Shown: positions 12,793 through 26,831 of the stretch, one piece after another
Numbering within the stretch: position 1 is the first letter of the stretch
How the letters are laid out: every line of letters begins with the position of its first letter
DNA from: Pholiota molesta
Lineage: Eukaryota > Basidiomycota > Agaricomycetes > Agaricales > Strophariaceae
NCBI GenBank assembly: GCA_014925825.1
Contig: JACGCK010000090.1
Coordinates: forward strand, 123,569 to 187,568
DNA length: 64,000 bases
Direction: 5' to 3'
Notes under the pieces: model-generated
What the model was told of the DNA's origin: nothing
Seen by the model: the letters and a program-made list of their open reading frames with translations, nothing else
The model's database searches: none
Program-made: the position numbers and the translations under genes

Positions 12793-13537
12793 TTAAATAC
12801 TCCTCAAAACTACATGCTTCGTATCAGGCTCACAAATGCCAACCAGATCTACCGTAATCTTGTCGATGGGCGCTACCCCATAAGAAGCAAAGTGGACCTA
12901 CGGCATGAGGAATGTGTCAGTGACGGTGACTATTTATTTTTCAAAGACAAACCTCTATGCTTTCCCAACCTATTATCAACACAGATAATTCAGGGGTTTC
13001 TTCGATCTGGCCCCAGGCAATCGGTGGGTGTCCCCTTTGACCAGATGCTGATTGTCTCGGATCCGCGAGACTACTACACCGACATCTTTTGAGTTTGCCC
13101 TCCTTCGCTTTAATGGTTGTGAGCTCAGTAACAGGCGCACTAAAGGCTGTTTTGGTATCGGCACTGAATTTGATGTGTTGAAAAGAAATGGTCCCGCTCG
13201 CAAGTGATTTGAGTGGGGGTAATCTCTCTGCTCCAGCTTTTCAGAAGATCCATTGTATTCCATGCTGAGCCCCATAATATTCAAAACGGTTGGAAATTGC
13301 AACAGCTTATAGCTTACCGATCAAAATGAACATTCTCGTTCCGTCTTCTACCTGGAAACCGTAAGATCGCTGTAAAGGCTTCAATGAGGAAAAACTAAAG
13401 TAGACTATAAAGGGTCGGATTTACCTTGAGCACCCATCAGCCTTCCTGAAATATTGTAAAAATGAATTTGCCAAAGTCGGATCGAAGAGAAGCGCCTCTG
13501 AAGCCTTGAAATTTATGACTTCAACAATTTGAGCCAT
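12793..13537 (-). pseudogene. ABM-like dimeric alpha/beta-barrel gene, relic
   Basis: Same family as the three genes at 51.5-54.5 kb. The first exon starts MAQIVEVINFKASEALLFDP and ends at a KADGC turn, matching KVDGC of the intact genes. Downstream pieces read GFQVEDGTRMFILI, a damaged third exon with AGPFLFNTSNS and, in another frame, ADTKTAFSAPVTELTTIKAK, then LIIGWESIE and, after an intron, IDKITVDLVGICEPDTKHV before TAA 12793. The third exon needs at least three frame changes. Family proteins are small secreted-type or cytosolic dimeric barrels related to antibiotic-biosynthesis monooxygenases; function is unknown here. It is far from its relatives, so it is a dispersed decayed copy. Confidence 0.55.
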
Positions 13538-13692
13538 CGCAGGTGGTTCGGGTGTTGAGAGAGAGAGGAAAAAGTAGTGGACCCGCGTGGACGGTGAGAG
13601 GTATAACAATCAACATATAATTTCAGGGATCTACCCGACTATGGTATACTATGTGTCCGCAATCAATTCACCATAAGAAGGACCTTTGCCAC

Positions 13693-15121
13693 TCATGCAT
13701 TCTTGACATAAAATCCAACCTCTGCCTTCAAGTTAGCCAAGAAATCTGCCTTGCCATGCTTAGGCGCCCAACCAAGTGCGCGGCCTCGATCTCCTTTCGC
13801 ATGGCTGTTGGTCGCCAAGAATGGCCATAACCCCTGTCATGGGCAATTAACGATCCATTCCAACACCCAAAGAATAAAAGTACACACCCCATAAAACGTA
13901 TCCAACTCCTCCTGGGAGAAGGCACTAGGCTCACGGGTGGTGGCAATGCCGAGATCAACAAGCGCCTCGGATATCCCCTGTGCGACGTCCAATCCGGAAT
14001 AGACAAAGTTCTCTGCGAAGTAGTATCCTTCAGTCCCATGACCAGCAGTGCTCGATTCCGCAAGGGCGGCGTTGAAAATGACGAGGAACAGATCCGCAGC
14101 TGCAAACGAAGTAGTAGTAATAGTGAGCTCAGAAACGGCAAGCTACTGCATCAGACTTACTATCCTCAACGTCGACGGCCGACCATGTGTGGAGACCCTT
14201 CCCGATATAGCCTCCTTGTTTGCGCGCAAGGGATGGCTTGATGGTGTATGGCAATTGGATTGAATGTATATTCTGAACCTTCAGGTCCACCAACGGTCCA
14301 GAGGGATAGCCAAACACAGTTCCTGTGTAGGAAGTAGATTAGTGTGATGTTCGATAGAGCCAGCTCATAGAAGTATACCTGGAGTCACGATGTAACTCTT
14401 AACATACCCGGCCTTGTCTGCCTCCACAATAGGTATGTCGACGTTTCTGTGGAGTGCAGTTACTGGCAATGCGTTGAGCGCCTCGGATTCTAAGTCACTG
14501 TAGGTTTTATGATCTCCGTGCAAGCCCCGAGCATCATCCATGATAATCGCTGTTTGAAAACCAATTAATGGTGTCGTGAGAGCCTATTTCAAGAAAGACG
14601 CACCCGAGCCAGACTGACAAAAAGAAGTCAGCTTTGCAAAGAAGACATTCAAAGAAATCACATACTGTATGAATAAGAATTGGGACTTTTCCAGATTTTT
14701 CGTGGCGAAGCTTCTGCCCATCTAAGATGGCCTGAGCAGCAGGAAGATTGTCACAATCCGTCTAACAAAAATTAATCAGTTCAGATTCTAGCATGGTATA
14801 AGGATTAGAAATCTGTCATACAATTGTGAATACAACGTCAGCTCAGAAGCTGCTTTAGTGAGAAAATCCAAATTCTCATCGGTATAGGAACCCAGAATCG
14901 TTTTGACGCCTAGAGTGTGCAGCTTCTCCGCTTTCTCGGCTGACCGCACAAGTGCGGTAATTTCGAAAGACGCTGCGTTCGCGTGCTTCAATAACGCGCA
15001 AGGACGCAACCACCGATGTAACCTAGCCGCACCCCGAAAACATCAGCGAACTGAGCAAAAAAATTGAAATGGGCTTCATACCGGTCGCGCCAGTAATGAA
15101 GATATTGAGTTTTGCAGACAT
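13693..15121 (-). CDS. NmrA-like / extended-SDR NAD(P)-binding protein, frame broken twice
   Basis: The first exon (15121-15083 region) reads MSAKLNIFITGATG and joins GYIGG in the next, giving the GATGYIGG dinucleotide-binding loop of extended SDR/NmrA proteins. Then come ITALVRSAEKAEKL, DVVFTI, AQAILDGQKLRHEKSGKVPIL (in two parts), an exon with YSDLESEALNALP, YVKSYIVTPGTVFGYPSGP, WSAVDVED, and a last exon GLWPFLATNSHAKG ending at TGA 13693. About eight exons, with consensus splice sites. Two one-base gaps are needed: near 14992 (ALAR-LLKH) and near 14842 (ASE-ADVVF). Such proteins are NAD(P)H sensors or reductases; the substrate cannot be told from sequence. Confidence 0.75.
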
Positions 15122-16259
15122 TTGAGCTAAAAGATTGAAGAGAGGGTTTCTGAATTTGCTTTGAGACGCTGCGCCTATGCCTTCTTATACCATTTCATGG
15201 CCGCACTTCAATATTCGGATTGCTCATGTTGGGCGTGCGATTGCAAATGCGAATGTCTGCGGCATGGTCTCTAGATGAATTGCGGACAAGAATTGCCAGT
15301 AGATGGGACCAAACTTGCGACAACTTACTCAGCCGTTAGGATTGCGCATGTCTGCGGAGCAACATATATGTAGATGAGTAACGGAGCACAAAGTGGATGG
15401 GACCAAACTGCAGCAACTTACTCATCCATCAACTTCTGCGATTGGGCCCTGACATTGTTGATCACCATAATATGGGAGGAGACTGCCAGATAGATAAAGA
15501 CATGGACAGAACAAGGCAAAACATGAACAGCCAACAGAATGTAAGAAGAAAACGGCCTTTCAAACCGTTCGATGCGCTGAGATGGTCAGGAATCTGATCA
15601 CCCGAGGCATTATGGCTAAACGATAACCGATAGAGGATGTATCAACATGCTGTTCGGTAAGGCAACAGGAAGTTTGCAAGCATTGGAATTTTTTAAGGCC
15701 TAAATATCGATCAGATGGTTTCAGTAAAGCATGTGTCATGTACTAACAACAGGCCAACGTTAACGTTTAACACTATAAAATCGAGCAAGTCACAGGCGAC
15801 TTACCTGCGATCTTGCGCATTTCAATGTATCTGTTATCTTCCCAAGTTCCCAAGTGCTATAAGAGAAAGTGTTCGGGGTTTCAGCCTGTTCTAGCCCGAG
15901 GTAGCATTGGTGAAATCCCTCTCTCTCAGTCATCAAAAAGAGTGATACTCATGCACAATAAATTAAACATGCAATATGTCCGAGGCTGACCACAGAACAA
16001 GAACACTGAAAAGGTAACAGTATGGGAGGCATCAAGAAGAGAGCGGTTGTACTTCAATTAATCGAAAACAAGGTATGGATTAGTTGACATCGAAAATGTA
16101 GTGCGGCCTGAGGAGAAAAATGGTCGATCGAAGGTCCTGAATATGCGCGCAGCAGTGAAAAATATCTGGTATACTTCCTGGTTCGCCTTCATGCCCCTTT
16201 ACTCTGCACTTGCACTCCTCTAGCTCCCTCTCGATGGTTTGAACATATGCGTCCACCAA
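15122..16259. other. intergenic, with an imperfect direct repeat
   Basis: Promoter side of the NmrA-like gene and 3' side of vma3. A segment beginning GATGGGACCAAACT occurs at 15302-15331 and again at 15396-15424, with scattered mismatches. A 66-codon plus frame at 15397-15597 and others lack any motif. No RNA gene recognised. Confidence 0.4.
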
Positions 16260-17295
16260 TTAACACTACAAGGTGCATATGGTTAAAAGTGTGTACAAGA
16301 AAGAAATATCAACGACATACGGTCATCTCTGCTGACTTGGTGTTCATGATAAGGGCGACAATGAGACCTGTAAACCAAATGAACGAGGGTCTAAGGAACA
16401 AGCAAACCGAATGTAATACCGTAAAGTCCCAAGACTTCGGCGAAGATAAGAATAAGGATCTAACAAAGAGACGCGTTTAGTATTACATTTCTTCCTGCAT
16501 GAACAAATCGTCAAATACGCACCATGCCGACGAAGAGTCTGGGTTGTTGAGCTGTGCCTCGCACACCAGCGTCACCAACGATGCCAACAGCGAATCCAGC
16601 AGCGAGACCAGCGAGACCGACGGCGAGACCGGCACCTAGTTGGGTGAACCCTTGGGCCAGAGACATATGTGTTTTGACTACAGAAATGCAGTCATTGAGA
16701 TGGACTCCAACATGTGATTTGGTGAAGTCAAGCACGTACGGTCAGAGGCGATGAGCACCGACACGACAAGCCCATAGATCTAAGTCATGTAAAGAATATT
16801 AGCTGCACAGTTCTTGATGACTATCACCGCAGGAGAAACGCGACAGCACCGGTAGCTGCGGACGAGAAACGCTGACTCACAGCAATAATACCAGCCATGA
16901 TAACTGGGACGACACACTTCATCATCAGGTCAGGCCGGAGCACCGACATGGCAGAGATTCCAACGCCAGACTTCGCGGTACCATAACTGCAATGCAAGTC
17001 GTCGCGGCATCAGCAAACAGGAGCTACAAGTCAAAATGGAGCGAGAACGCACCTAGCACCAATACCTTTTCGCGCATTCAACCAGGAAGAATGAGTTCGC
17101 TTGAAGCTTTCATGGCGCATTAAGCACAGAGAAGAGACTCACAGGTGAAGACAATAGCGCTGGTGCAGCCCTACGAGCAAAAAAAGGACACGAACATAGG
17201 GAGCGTCAATGGTACGTCACTAGCCAAAGCAGCTGCAAGTGCGAGCTCACCATGGCGCTGAAGAAGGGAGCATATACGGGGCAGAGATCTGTCAT
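16260..17295 (-). CDS. vma3: V-type proton ATPase proteolipid subunit c
   Basis: Forms the membrane rotor ring of the vacuolar H+-ATPase and carries the proton-binding glutamate. Nine exons give about 159 residues, the usual length: 17295-17251, 17170-17143, 17065-17053, 16986-16881, 16779-16740, 16677-16523, 16459-16420, 16367-16321 and 16265-16260. The protein starts [16 protein letters not shown], with four membrane spans including [55 protein letters not shown] and [20 protein letters not shown], where the glutamate of [10 protein letters not shown] is the proton carrier. One exon is only 13 nt and the last holds just a Cys codon and the stop. The frame is clean. fzo1 lies upstream on the same strand. 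Confidence 0.93.
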
Positions 17296-17911
17296 GATGG
17301 AGATGGGTGGTGGGGTGAGGAGGAGGACGAGTAGAAATTATGCGCTAGTAGAACGTTGGGTTCGGGAGACGTAGCAAAGTGGAGACTGGCCAGCGGCCGC
17401 TGCCCGCGCGGGCGGAGTTTCAATTATCGAATCCCCACGCTCCATCAGGAACTTGAGAGCTTCGAGCAGTTCGACGAGGCCAATGGCAAAGAGAGCGCTT
17501 GCAGAGCGCAGTTACAATTTATATAGGATTAGAGAGGTGTGGTCTATACATCCTTTCGACGATAGTAAACGTAAAGTAATAAAGGAGCGTGTGGTTAAAA
17601 CATAAGAGGTGGTACGACGTGTCTAGTTCACGTCTGGGAAATGCGAAAGAGGCGGTAGAATCATCAGGGGGCTATATATACGTTCTGAAAATCAGAGGAT
17701 CATAAAACAGGGAGTAGAATGAAAAATCATATACAATACTTATAGGAGAGGAAAAAGGGAAAAGGAAAAGGGGGAAAAAGAGAACAAAGAAGGAAAAAAG
17801 AAATTCAACTTTAGATTCTTTTCTTGTTCATGCGATCGCGCGAGAGGCAAACGAACGCGGCCATCGGAAGTCTGGATGATAACACATCACAAAACCCGCG
17901 GCATTCTTTAT
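17296..17911. other. intergenic between vma3 and fzo1, with a purine-rich tract
   Basis: Holds the vma3 upstream region and fzo1 3' region. From about 17744 to 17803 the plus strand is almost pure A/G, broken by a single C; read along the vma3 strand this is a pyrimidine tract. No coding frame seen. Confidence 0.5.
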
Positions 17912-20592
17912 TTATGCACCGACAGTCTCCAACTTGGCTTCCCCCCGAATCGCACCAGCCTTTTCAACCACACCGCCAAACCACTCCTTGGCCTTCAGCG
18001 ACCTCTTCTCCATCTCCTCTGCGCCCTTTACCTCTTTCGACCGCTCCTCCATCGCACTGCGGAACCTCTCCTTCAGATCCCACGACGCAAGCCTCAGCAC
18101 CTTCCTCGTCTCGCGGCTCACCCGTCCAGCATGGGCATCCACGAAATGCACGTCCCGTTCATCGCCTTGCGCGAGCACAGACGCCTTGACCCTGCGGCCG
18201 ACCGTTCGGGGGATGGAGCTAGGCAGTTCGAGGACCAGATACGCCACGGAGCCAATGGCAATGGCGCCGATGACAGGTGCTGCCCATTTGCGGGCGGTCT
18301 CGTTGCCCAACAGGTCAGTGACGCGCACGATGCCTTCGAGCACAGCCCGCATTCCAAGAGCTTGTCCGCCGACCATGGTCAACGCGCCAACACCAACGCT
18401 GACAAGACCCAGAGCGCTCGGCGTCGCGGATTCGTCCGTCTTGCCATCACCGAAATGCAAGAAGAACTGATGGTTAACATCGAAGAGGTCGAAGAAGGTG
18501 GTGTCGAGCATGTCAGGGCGTTGCGCAAGGCCAATGCCCAGACCATGCATACCGCCCGCGACGATTGCTCCGCCGATATTGCTGTATGACGATGAGCGCC
18601 TCTTGATTCCCTTTCCACCTCTCCTCGTCGCGCTGAACATGGCCTCGGGCATGAACACACGGCGGCTACGCTCGACGCCCTCCGGCAAATGCGTCTCTCC
18701 AAGGTCCTTGATCTTATGCACTCCGTTCGTCGTGATGATACGGGCCTCGTCTTCGGACAAGGCAACAGCAGCGTCCAGACTGGCAAGCAGAGCACGGCGA
18801 ACTTCCCGCGCATAATCCCAGATGCCCAGGAGCCCAGGGTAGGAAGGCATTTGTACCATGGGTTTATCGACGGCAAGCTGACCGTTGCCAACGCGTTCAA
18901 GGGCATCGGTGAGGATCTTCTTAGTGTGTGCCGAGGATTGACCCGCGCCAGACTCCTCTACAGCCTCAAGAGCATCTTCAAGAACGTCGCGAGAAGATTT
19001 CATTTTTTCAAGCACGGGACGGGCTTGATCCAGGTCGTCGCGGGCGCGTTGCAATTCAGAATCGGCGACAATAGCATTCGCACCGGCAAGGAGTTCGATA
19101 TCAGACAGGAGATTGGAAAGGTAAGTAGCGACGGGAAGGAGTTTCGATTTGGAGCGTTTGACCAGGACGAAGGACCTTAGTGATGTCTCGAGGTCGTCAA
19201 AGGCTGGGTTAGCGGTGTAAGGTTGGAGGGCGGAGGCAGAGTCAACGAAATGAACAAGGTCCTCTGCGTCCTCGTAAGTTCTCGGGCTCAGCTGCTTGAT
19301 TTGTTCCAGGACGAGGCGACGGCATTTATCTTTATTCTTGATCTGATCATATTTGTTGACGACGATGAAAAGATACGCCTTCTCGTTGCTAGCATTCCAA
19401 AGGAATTCTTTGGCAGAGAGAGTGAAGTGGTTTTCGGCTGAAACAACGAAAACTACAACGTCGATTTCTTCCTGGCGAGCGAAAACGGCAGTTGTCTTTA
19501 AGCTGTCGCGGTTGAGACCTGGGGCATCGATGAGGGAGATATCAACAACACCGTTGTTCAGGAGGGATTCCGAGGGCGCCCTAGTGTCGGCAAGATAGAG
19601 CTTGATCAACCTTTCGGTGTGTTCATTTTCGGCAACGATGGTTTCGAGGTCGGATATTTCGCCTTTAGTGAAGGTCGATTCGTCTTTGATGTCGTATGTG
19701 GCGCCGTCCTTAACCACATGTACTTCCTCCTTTCCTTGGTTATCTGCAGCGTCGTGGACTTCGCAAAAGGCAGTCGTGCATGGCTGCTGGTCGACAGGCA
19801 TAACCTCTCGACGGAGCAAGGCGTTGACGAATGTTGATTTACCCGCATTGAGATCACCGGTAACCAGGACTTTGGAAGAAGTATCTTCTACTCGTAACCG
19901 CAATTTATCCATATGATTAATCGATGTGGCGATTCTGTCATCAAGGAGATTGGCTATTGATGATTTTTCCAGCTGGGATACGAGAGACGCAGCTGAAGTT
20001 GATGAATAGTTGGAGCCAATTTTGAGGTCCAAACGAAGAACGTTGAAGTCGGAAGCAGGAATTAGGCGGTCTTCGCTCGAATCTTTGTCGAGCTCTTTTT
20101 GGGCTGAGTTGTCCTCAGAATCTTCAAGAGAGTCGGGGATGGAGGTGAGAGTGACCGAGCGGGCTAATCCATGTCTGGGTTCACCGATAACAACGTCTGC
20201 TTGGAATGTCGGATCATCAGCGAAGGAAAGGGAGCGGCGACCTAGATTCCGGGGACGCGATGAAGAGCATGCGATAATTGGGCATACTCTTTCTCATCTA
20301 CTTTGTGCTGGCGAAGTTCAGGGTATCTAACCACCCATTCGTCCTTGTTGAAAGTGCGAATGTCACTGAGCACTGTTTTTGTCGAGTCGATAGCAGAGAC
20401 CAGGCTGCGTGGTTTCAGTTGGGACTATAGGCTAGTACGACATGCTGCTCACCGGTCCTTGCTTTCAATATAGGCCTCCTGTACATCCTCGACCTTGAGC
20501 TGCTTGTCTCCGTTCAGACCCGCGAAAACGGAGTCATGGAAAGCTTCCTTCATAGGAGAGGCAACGCGCGCTGGAAAGTATGTCTGAGCCAT
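17912..20592 (-). CDS. fzo1: mitofusin, outer mitochondrial membrane fusion GTPase
   Basis: Dynamin-family GTPase that tethers and fuses mitochondrial outer membranes. The big exon (about 20250-17912) has G1 VTGDLNAGKSTFVNALLRR, G2 QQPCTTAFCEVHD, G3 DAPGLNRD and G4 NKYD, then helical regions, a hydrophobic pair around KWAAPVIGAIAIGSVAYL and a C-terminal helix. The N-terminus, MAQTYFPARVASPMKEAF from ATG 20592, joins through a GTGAGC...CAG intron at 20448 to RLVSAIDSTKTVLSDIR and FNKDEWVVRYPEL. Between this exon and RRSLSFADD a one-base gap near 20255 is needed; without it the frame ends at TAG. No GT-AG intron with the right phase repairs it. The same frame is open upstream to another ATG at 20820, a possible longer N-terminus. 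Confidence 0.88.
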
Positions 20593-21279
20593 TGCAGCCT
20601 CTGGGTGTTGGGTCTGCGGGGCTTGTGGACGCTTTTCTCGACCAGCTGCTCGTCGTGCGGGGCGGTGGTTCTGTTGTGAGTCTGTTTGGAGTATGATTTT
20701 GGACTGGCAGGGTTTGTTGACGGCCGTTGTCACAGCTCCGCGATCCAATTCCGGTTCCAACCGGTTCGTTTCCTTTTCTGAGCTACCCCGAGGACCCAGT
20801 CCAGTCGAGGCTTGTTCCATACGCTCAACATGTCTGAGGTCTCGTCAATGCTCCAGTCTTTTAAATTCAACTAATGTACTTCAGATGGAAACCAAACTCA
20901 CATTACACTTTCAGCTGACTTCAAAACCCCTTGGCTGATTCCCAAGGCCATGGAATTCGAGCTAACTTTTTTGTGGCTGCCTGTAATATTTGGCATACGT
21001 AGAACTCGTCTCTCGGTCCGCGCATGCAAGAAATTGTATACTTTGCAGTCTGCAGTCGCGTTTGATATCATTTCCACAAGACACCTTTTCAAAATTTCAC
21101 CCCTTATTTTTAGCTCCTGCTTGATCAAACCACCTAAAATTCGATCGCCAACCACCATGTTTTCTGTGCAGTGTGGACCAAGCTCCTTTTTCATCCTGTT
21201 CTATCTCGCCGTTACTACTTTCTGTGCAGAGCCGGGAATATCTTTACCAAAATGCTAGGCGGAAACCTCGAAGCCGACC
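20593..21279. other. divergent promoter region between fzo1 and the kinase
   Basis: Contains the possible N-terminal extension of fzo1 (to 20820) and the presumed upstream region and first exons of the kinase gene, which I could not define. An ATG at 21157 opens a hydrophobic 33-codon frame that may or may not belong to the kinase. Confidence 0.35.
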
Positions 21280-23216
21280 AGAAGCACGCGCCATATCGTA
21301 TTCTCGGGGTCGTCTCCATCTCTCTCTCAAAAGGCGCCCGTGGTCGGCGAACTTTGGAGCACTTGCCTACATTGTGCGATGTCTACGTTCCACGGAAGCT
21401 CAAACCTGTGCTTAATTTGGCGGCGCCTCAGAAAACGAGCTTTATCAAGAACTTTTCCATTCTGCCAAAAATTACTCCGTTCGCCACCTGTCTGCTGATC
21501 GTCTGTCTAACATCTCGGAAATCTAGTGAGATATCTGGTGGAGAAACAATCGCAGTCCTTCTCATATACGCTCTGGACGAACGAGGGAATATTTCAATAA
21601 TCGGGTCAACTCATGCTCATGTCTTGGCTACCTCTTCCTTCGGTGAAAACTCTGCTCGGAGACTGGGTTTCTGGGACTCGAACACTCCTATTCAATCTCA
21701 ACCACGGTGGCATATCTGCACCTCGTCCATTGCGTATATCTAGACCTTTCCGGCCGTTCTTCCCTGCCTGAGTTTGGGCACATTCCATCCCGTTTGCAAT
21801 ACCACTCGCATGAAAGAATCAGATCCATCTTCGGCTTCCTGAAATACGCTGGCCCAAAACGACTGAGTTCCTCTCGTAAGGTCCTGCTCGACGAATATGG
21901 CTACCAAATCACGCACATCGGCCAAGGCGCCTTCGCTGTAATATCTCGTGTCCTCTACCGGCCGACAGGGGACGTGCGAGTGATGAAACGGATCACTTTC
22001 GATGATTCGGGTCTGGCAAAATACCTGGCAAAGAATGAATCGACGCTCTCCGGGCTATGTCAGGGAATATCTGGTTTCCGCCTCTGCTCAACGATTCGCT
22101 GAAGGAGGACAATTTGTGTAACTATGGTGGTCATCTCGTTCTTCATTTTTACGCTAAAGAGAGTGCTGGATCAAACGATTTTATAGCCTTTCTATCGGCG
22201 GGGCGACTTGGCTGGTATATGGAACACAAACGACATTAGGCCGTGATGCAGCCCAGTTCTACTCAGCTCAACTGGTAGTAATCTCCATGCGTTTGCAGCT
22301 CCTGAACGCTAATGCTCTTGGGCACCACTAGCTCCTCGCCATTCAATGCTTGCATAAAGTAGGCATCATCCACCGCGACATCAAACCTGATAACATATTC
22401 CTGGACGAAGAAGGTCATTTAGTCCTCGCCGATTTCGGACTAGCAGAAAACATCGCAACATATGAAGGCGGCGAAGCAGCAATGGCCCAGTTTCCTTCAT
22501 GGCTCGAAGCAAGGTCGCAGGGCGGCGACAATTTTCCATTCTTGTGGTTCGACGAACACAATCCGCTAAGTATGCGCGGCGCCGCTGGGACCTTTTGGTA
22601 CACCGCACCTGAGGTGTTCAGGAAAGAGCGATACTCGTTTGGCATAGACTACTGGTCGGTCGGAGTGATATACCATGAGCTCATAACGGGCCATGTACGT
22701 GTATCTTTCTCTCTAGACTTTGGCTACTTCTTTCCTCGATCTGATATGCTCTTCCTCCCTTCCTCCCTATATACCTTCCGTTCTTGCTTCTTGCACCTTT
22801 GTCCAGATACCATTTAATCATTTCAAGCCTTATCCGGAGAACAAATGCCCTGTCCTTGATTTCAGGACTAAACCCGGTCAGCTCAAAGACATCACTTCTT
22901 GGGAAGAGGAGGCATTATCCAAAGTCAGTGCGCTATCTGTGCGATCGTAGAAGTGGCAACGCCTCCATACTAATCTCTATATCGTCCCAGCTCCTCGCTC
23001 CATATCCGGCTGGGCGGCCAAAGACGCTGACGGATATCAAGAATAACCGTGTATTTCAGGGAGTGTACGTCCCTTCTATTCTCTAATCGTCTATTCCTTA
23101 TACGAAATTTTGCACCGGCCGACCGCTGCTAATACGCTTGCCATAGAGATTGGATTAGGATGTCCCAGAAAGGGATCCCTCCGCCTTCGCCTCCGCCACC
23201 ACTCGTTGAGGACTGA
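21280..23216 (+). CDS. Ser/Thr protein kinase, frame broken, 5' end uncertain
   Basis: Kinase core: glycine loop IGQGAFAVISRV, lysine strand VRVMKR, then ALRAMSGNIWFPPLL in a shifted frame, RGDLAGIWN, GRDAAQFYSAQL and, after an intron, LLAIQCLHKVGIIHRDIKPDN with the catalytic Asp, ADFGLAE, an insert of about 45 residues before AAGTFWYTAPEVFR, and DYWSVGVIYHELITG. Later exons give IPFNHFKPYPENKCPVL, LLAPYPAGRPKTLTDI and a Pro-rich tail ending TGA 23216. Upstream pieces in three frames (ENELYQELFHSAKNYSVRHL, SVKTLLGDWVSGTR, LDLSGRSSL) look like the same N-terminal region after frame loss. Gaps include one base near 22039 and a +1 or -2 change near 22239. Substrates unknown. Confidence 0.65.
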
Positions 23217-24571
23217 CTCCTAGGCCCCAACTAGGGCTTGATATCCGGCTGAAATGCACTCCGTATTTGACAACCATATAACTTGTTCCTGGTGCTTCTG
23301 CGCTACTGCAGTAGTCTTTTCTTCTTGGGGGTAGTATGGGTATCAATATAATGTCTTTTTGGCTGTAGGAACCCAATGAGTGCATGGAGAAAACTTTTAA
23401 ATTTGAACACCCGGAATTCGTACCGCCCTTCCGGTCTGTCTGGATACTACTACGGCGCTATTTTGACGATACACTTGCTGATTTGTGTTCAACTGAAATT
23501 GTGCATTACTGGAAACCTTGTAACTTGGCAAGAAAGTTGATCGACTATCACTCCATTTCTGCATACACAGGGCTGGTTTCAGCGCCGATGAGCTCACTCG
23601 TTCGATAGTGACAATTGGTTACTATCCAAAAGCCATGTTATAATACCAGCCCACGCAGACTCGTCACTCGAGCGGATCTCTTGACACACAGGATCAGAAA
23701 ATGGCAACAATTCCTCTCTTGTGGAGTTTATGCGGGTCGCGCTCTAGGCGGAAAGATTCCCGATCTCAGAGGTTGGCTATTCTAACCAAGCTACGGGACA
23801 CGATATGGAGTCTTCGAAAATTCTACTTAACCCAAGCTTAGCCTGTGCGAAGTCTCAACTCTTGAAAAGAAGTTTAAGACTAAGTAATACTAACCGGAGG
23901 CCGGCATTTAATCCCATTTATTAATGTGCCTGTAAGTATACACCTAATATTCTCTATAGGGCGAGATGGACGGAAGAGGCTAGGGAATAAACTTATAAAC
24001 GAACCTCTCGTTCTTAGCAGATGTTCCTTATTGTACTCATTGCGGAAGTTCGCGCCGACTTGTACTAGTGGAATATTAGCAGTCTGAGGTGCGGTCAATA
24101 CCCTATGGCGTCTAAGTAGATAGAGGTGTGTCCGAGGTCTTCACAGTATGAGGTAGCTGTTTGCAGTGTTAATCATCCCAATAACAATGAATATATGGAT
24201 GTATTTCGACCTGATACATACGCAGTGTTACTGCGATAGTCAATCTAACATGGGCCTCCAATAAAATAATTTACCACAGAATAGCATCGCCAAGCTGAGT
24301 GTTTCAAAGACGTGTAAAAATTGATTGTCATATCAAAATAATACTATCATCTGAATCGTCCTTGTGACGAGAGGAACAATTGTATTCGATCTACCTACTG
24401 TAATTGGAGGTAGATTCTCATAGTGTCATAGCATGTCCTGAGAAAAAACTGGAAACGTCTCTAGGTATATTATTCGAAATAGTACGATTTGCTCATCACC
24501 AATGACCCAGGTACGAAAAAGAAGGCTCTTGGGTTTGAGTTGTGTAGTTAAAATAAAGTAGTGTCCACTGT
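23217..24571. other. intergenic, no gene seen
   Basis: AT-rich, 1.35 kb, between the 3' ends of the kinase and trr1, which converge. Frames up to 76 codons, for example plus 23384-23608, have no motif or splice context. Confidence 0.45.
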
Positions 24572-25930
<1,359 letters not shown>

Positions 25931-26831
25931 ATTGGACGATTGCCTGTGCAAAATTGGTACTGAAAGTACAGAGATGGAAGCCAAATTCCTTGGAAAGGTT
26001 TGGCTGAAGAAAGTGCGAGACAGCGTCGTGAATGAAAGGGATAACTTAGAGAGCCCTGGGTAAAAGACCGGATCGATTTTATGTTTCCAGCATCGTCACA
26101 AGTTTGCCCGGTCTGCTTGAGTAAGATGCTGATCAATAAAAACACGTGCCACCGCCCAATCCCAGCCAACTTGAACCTCATCCATGTATTCCTTTATCCG
26201 ATGCAGGTGCTTGAGTTTATCAGCCACTGCTAGGACAAGCGATTTGTCAGGAGGACCATAGCATCGATGCACAATCCAACTCATTCGGACATCTAATTAT
26301 ACGGATTCCTTATATATGTGGCATGTGATTGATTTTCCATACCGTAGTCTAGACTCTACCGTAGTCAAACCGTAGTGCTTGTTAGTAGTATTTGCATCTG
26401 CAGACGTCAGTAGAGATCGCTGCGGATGCCAAGAACAAAGATTCGTCGGGCCAATGCAGCAACAATATTTCCACGCACAAAGATTGAACGCAAGGTGTTT
26501 GGAAGTTGCCTATCAAGACGGTATTGATTCTGGACTTTCATTACTTTTAAATATCACAATAAAGGATACTTTCGACACTACGATACGTAAGTAATCTTGG
26601 GCTATGTCCTAACCTTGAAAGAAAGCTTGGTATATATCATATCTAACAGCTTGGAATTCCAGCACGATAAAAACTCTGCAACTCAAAAGTGTGCATGTCC
26701 ATCAGAGGAAATCCTGCACTTTCCTACACTTACATTGAACCACGAGAGCCGAGGATATAGTATCGCAGACGTGGCTGGACCTCCTGACAGAAAGGTAATC
26801 ATCAAGAACGAGTTAGAGAAGCCCCTCAACT
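25931..26831. other. intergenic, with one small minus-strand frame
   Basis: A 62-codon ATG-to-stop frame on the minus strand at 26284-26096 starts MSWIVHRCYGPPDK. It has codon-like composition but no family I know. It could be a small gene or chance. Confidence 0.3.

Noticed and set aside
12814..13092. 92-codon plus-strand frame
   Set aside because: It overlaps the minus-strand barrel relic, whose exons show family motifs and splice sites, so the plus frame is probably a shadow.
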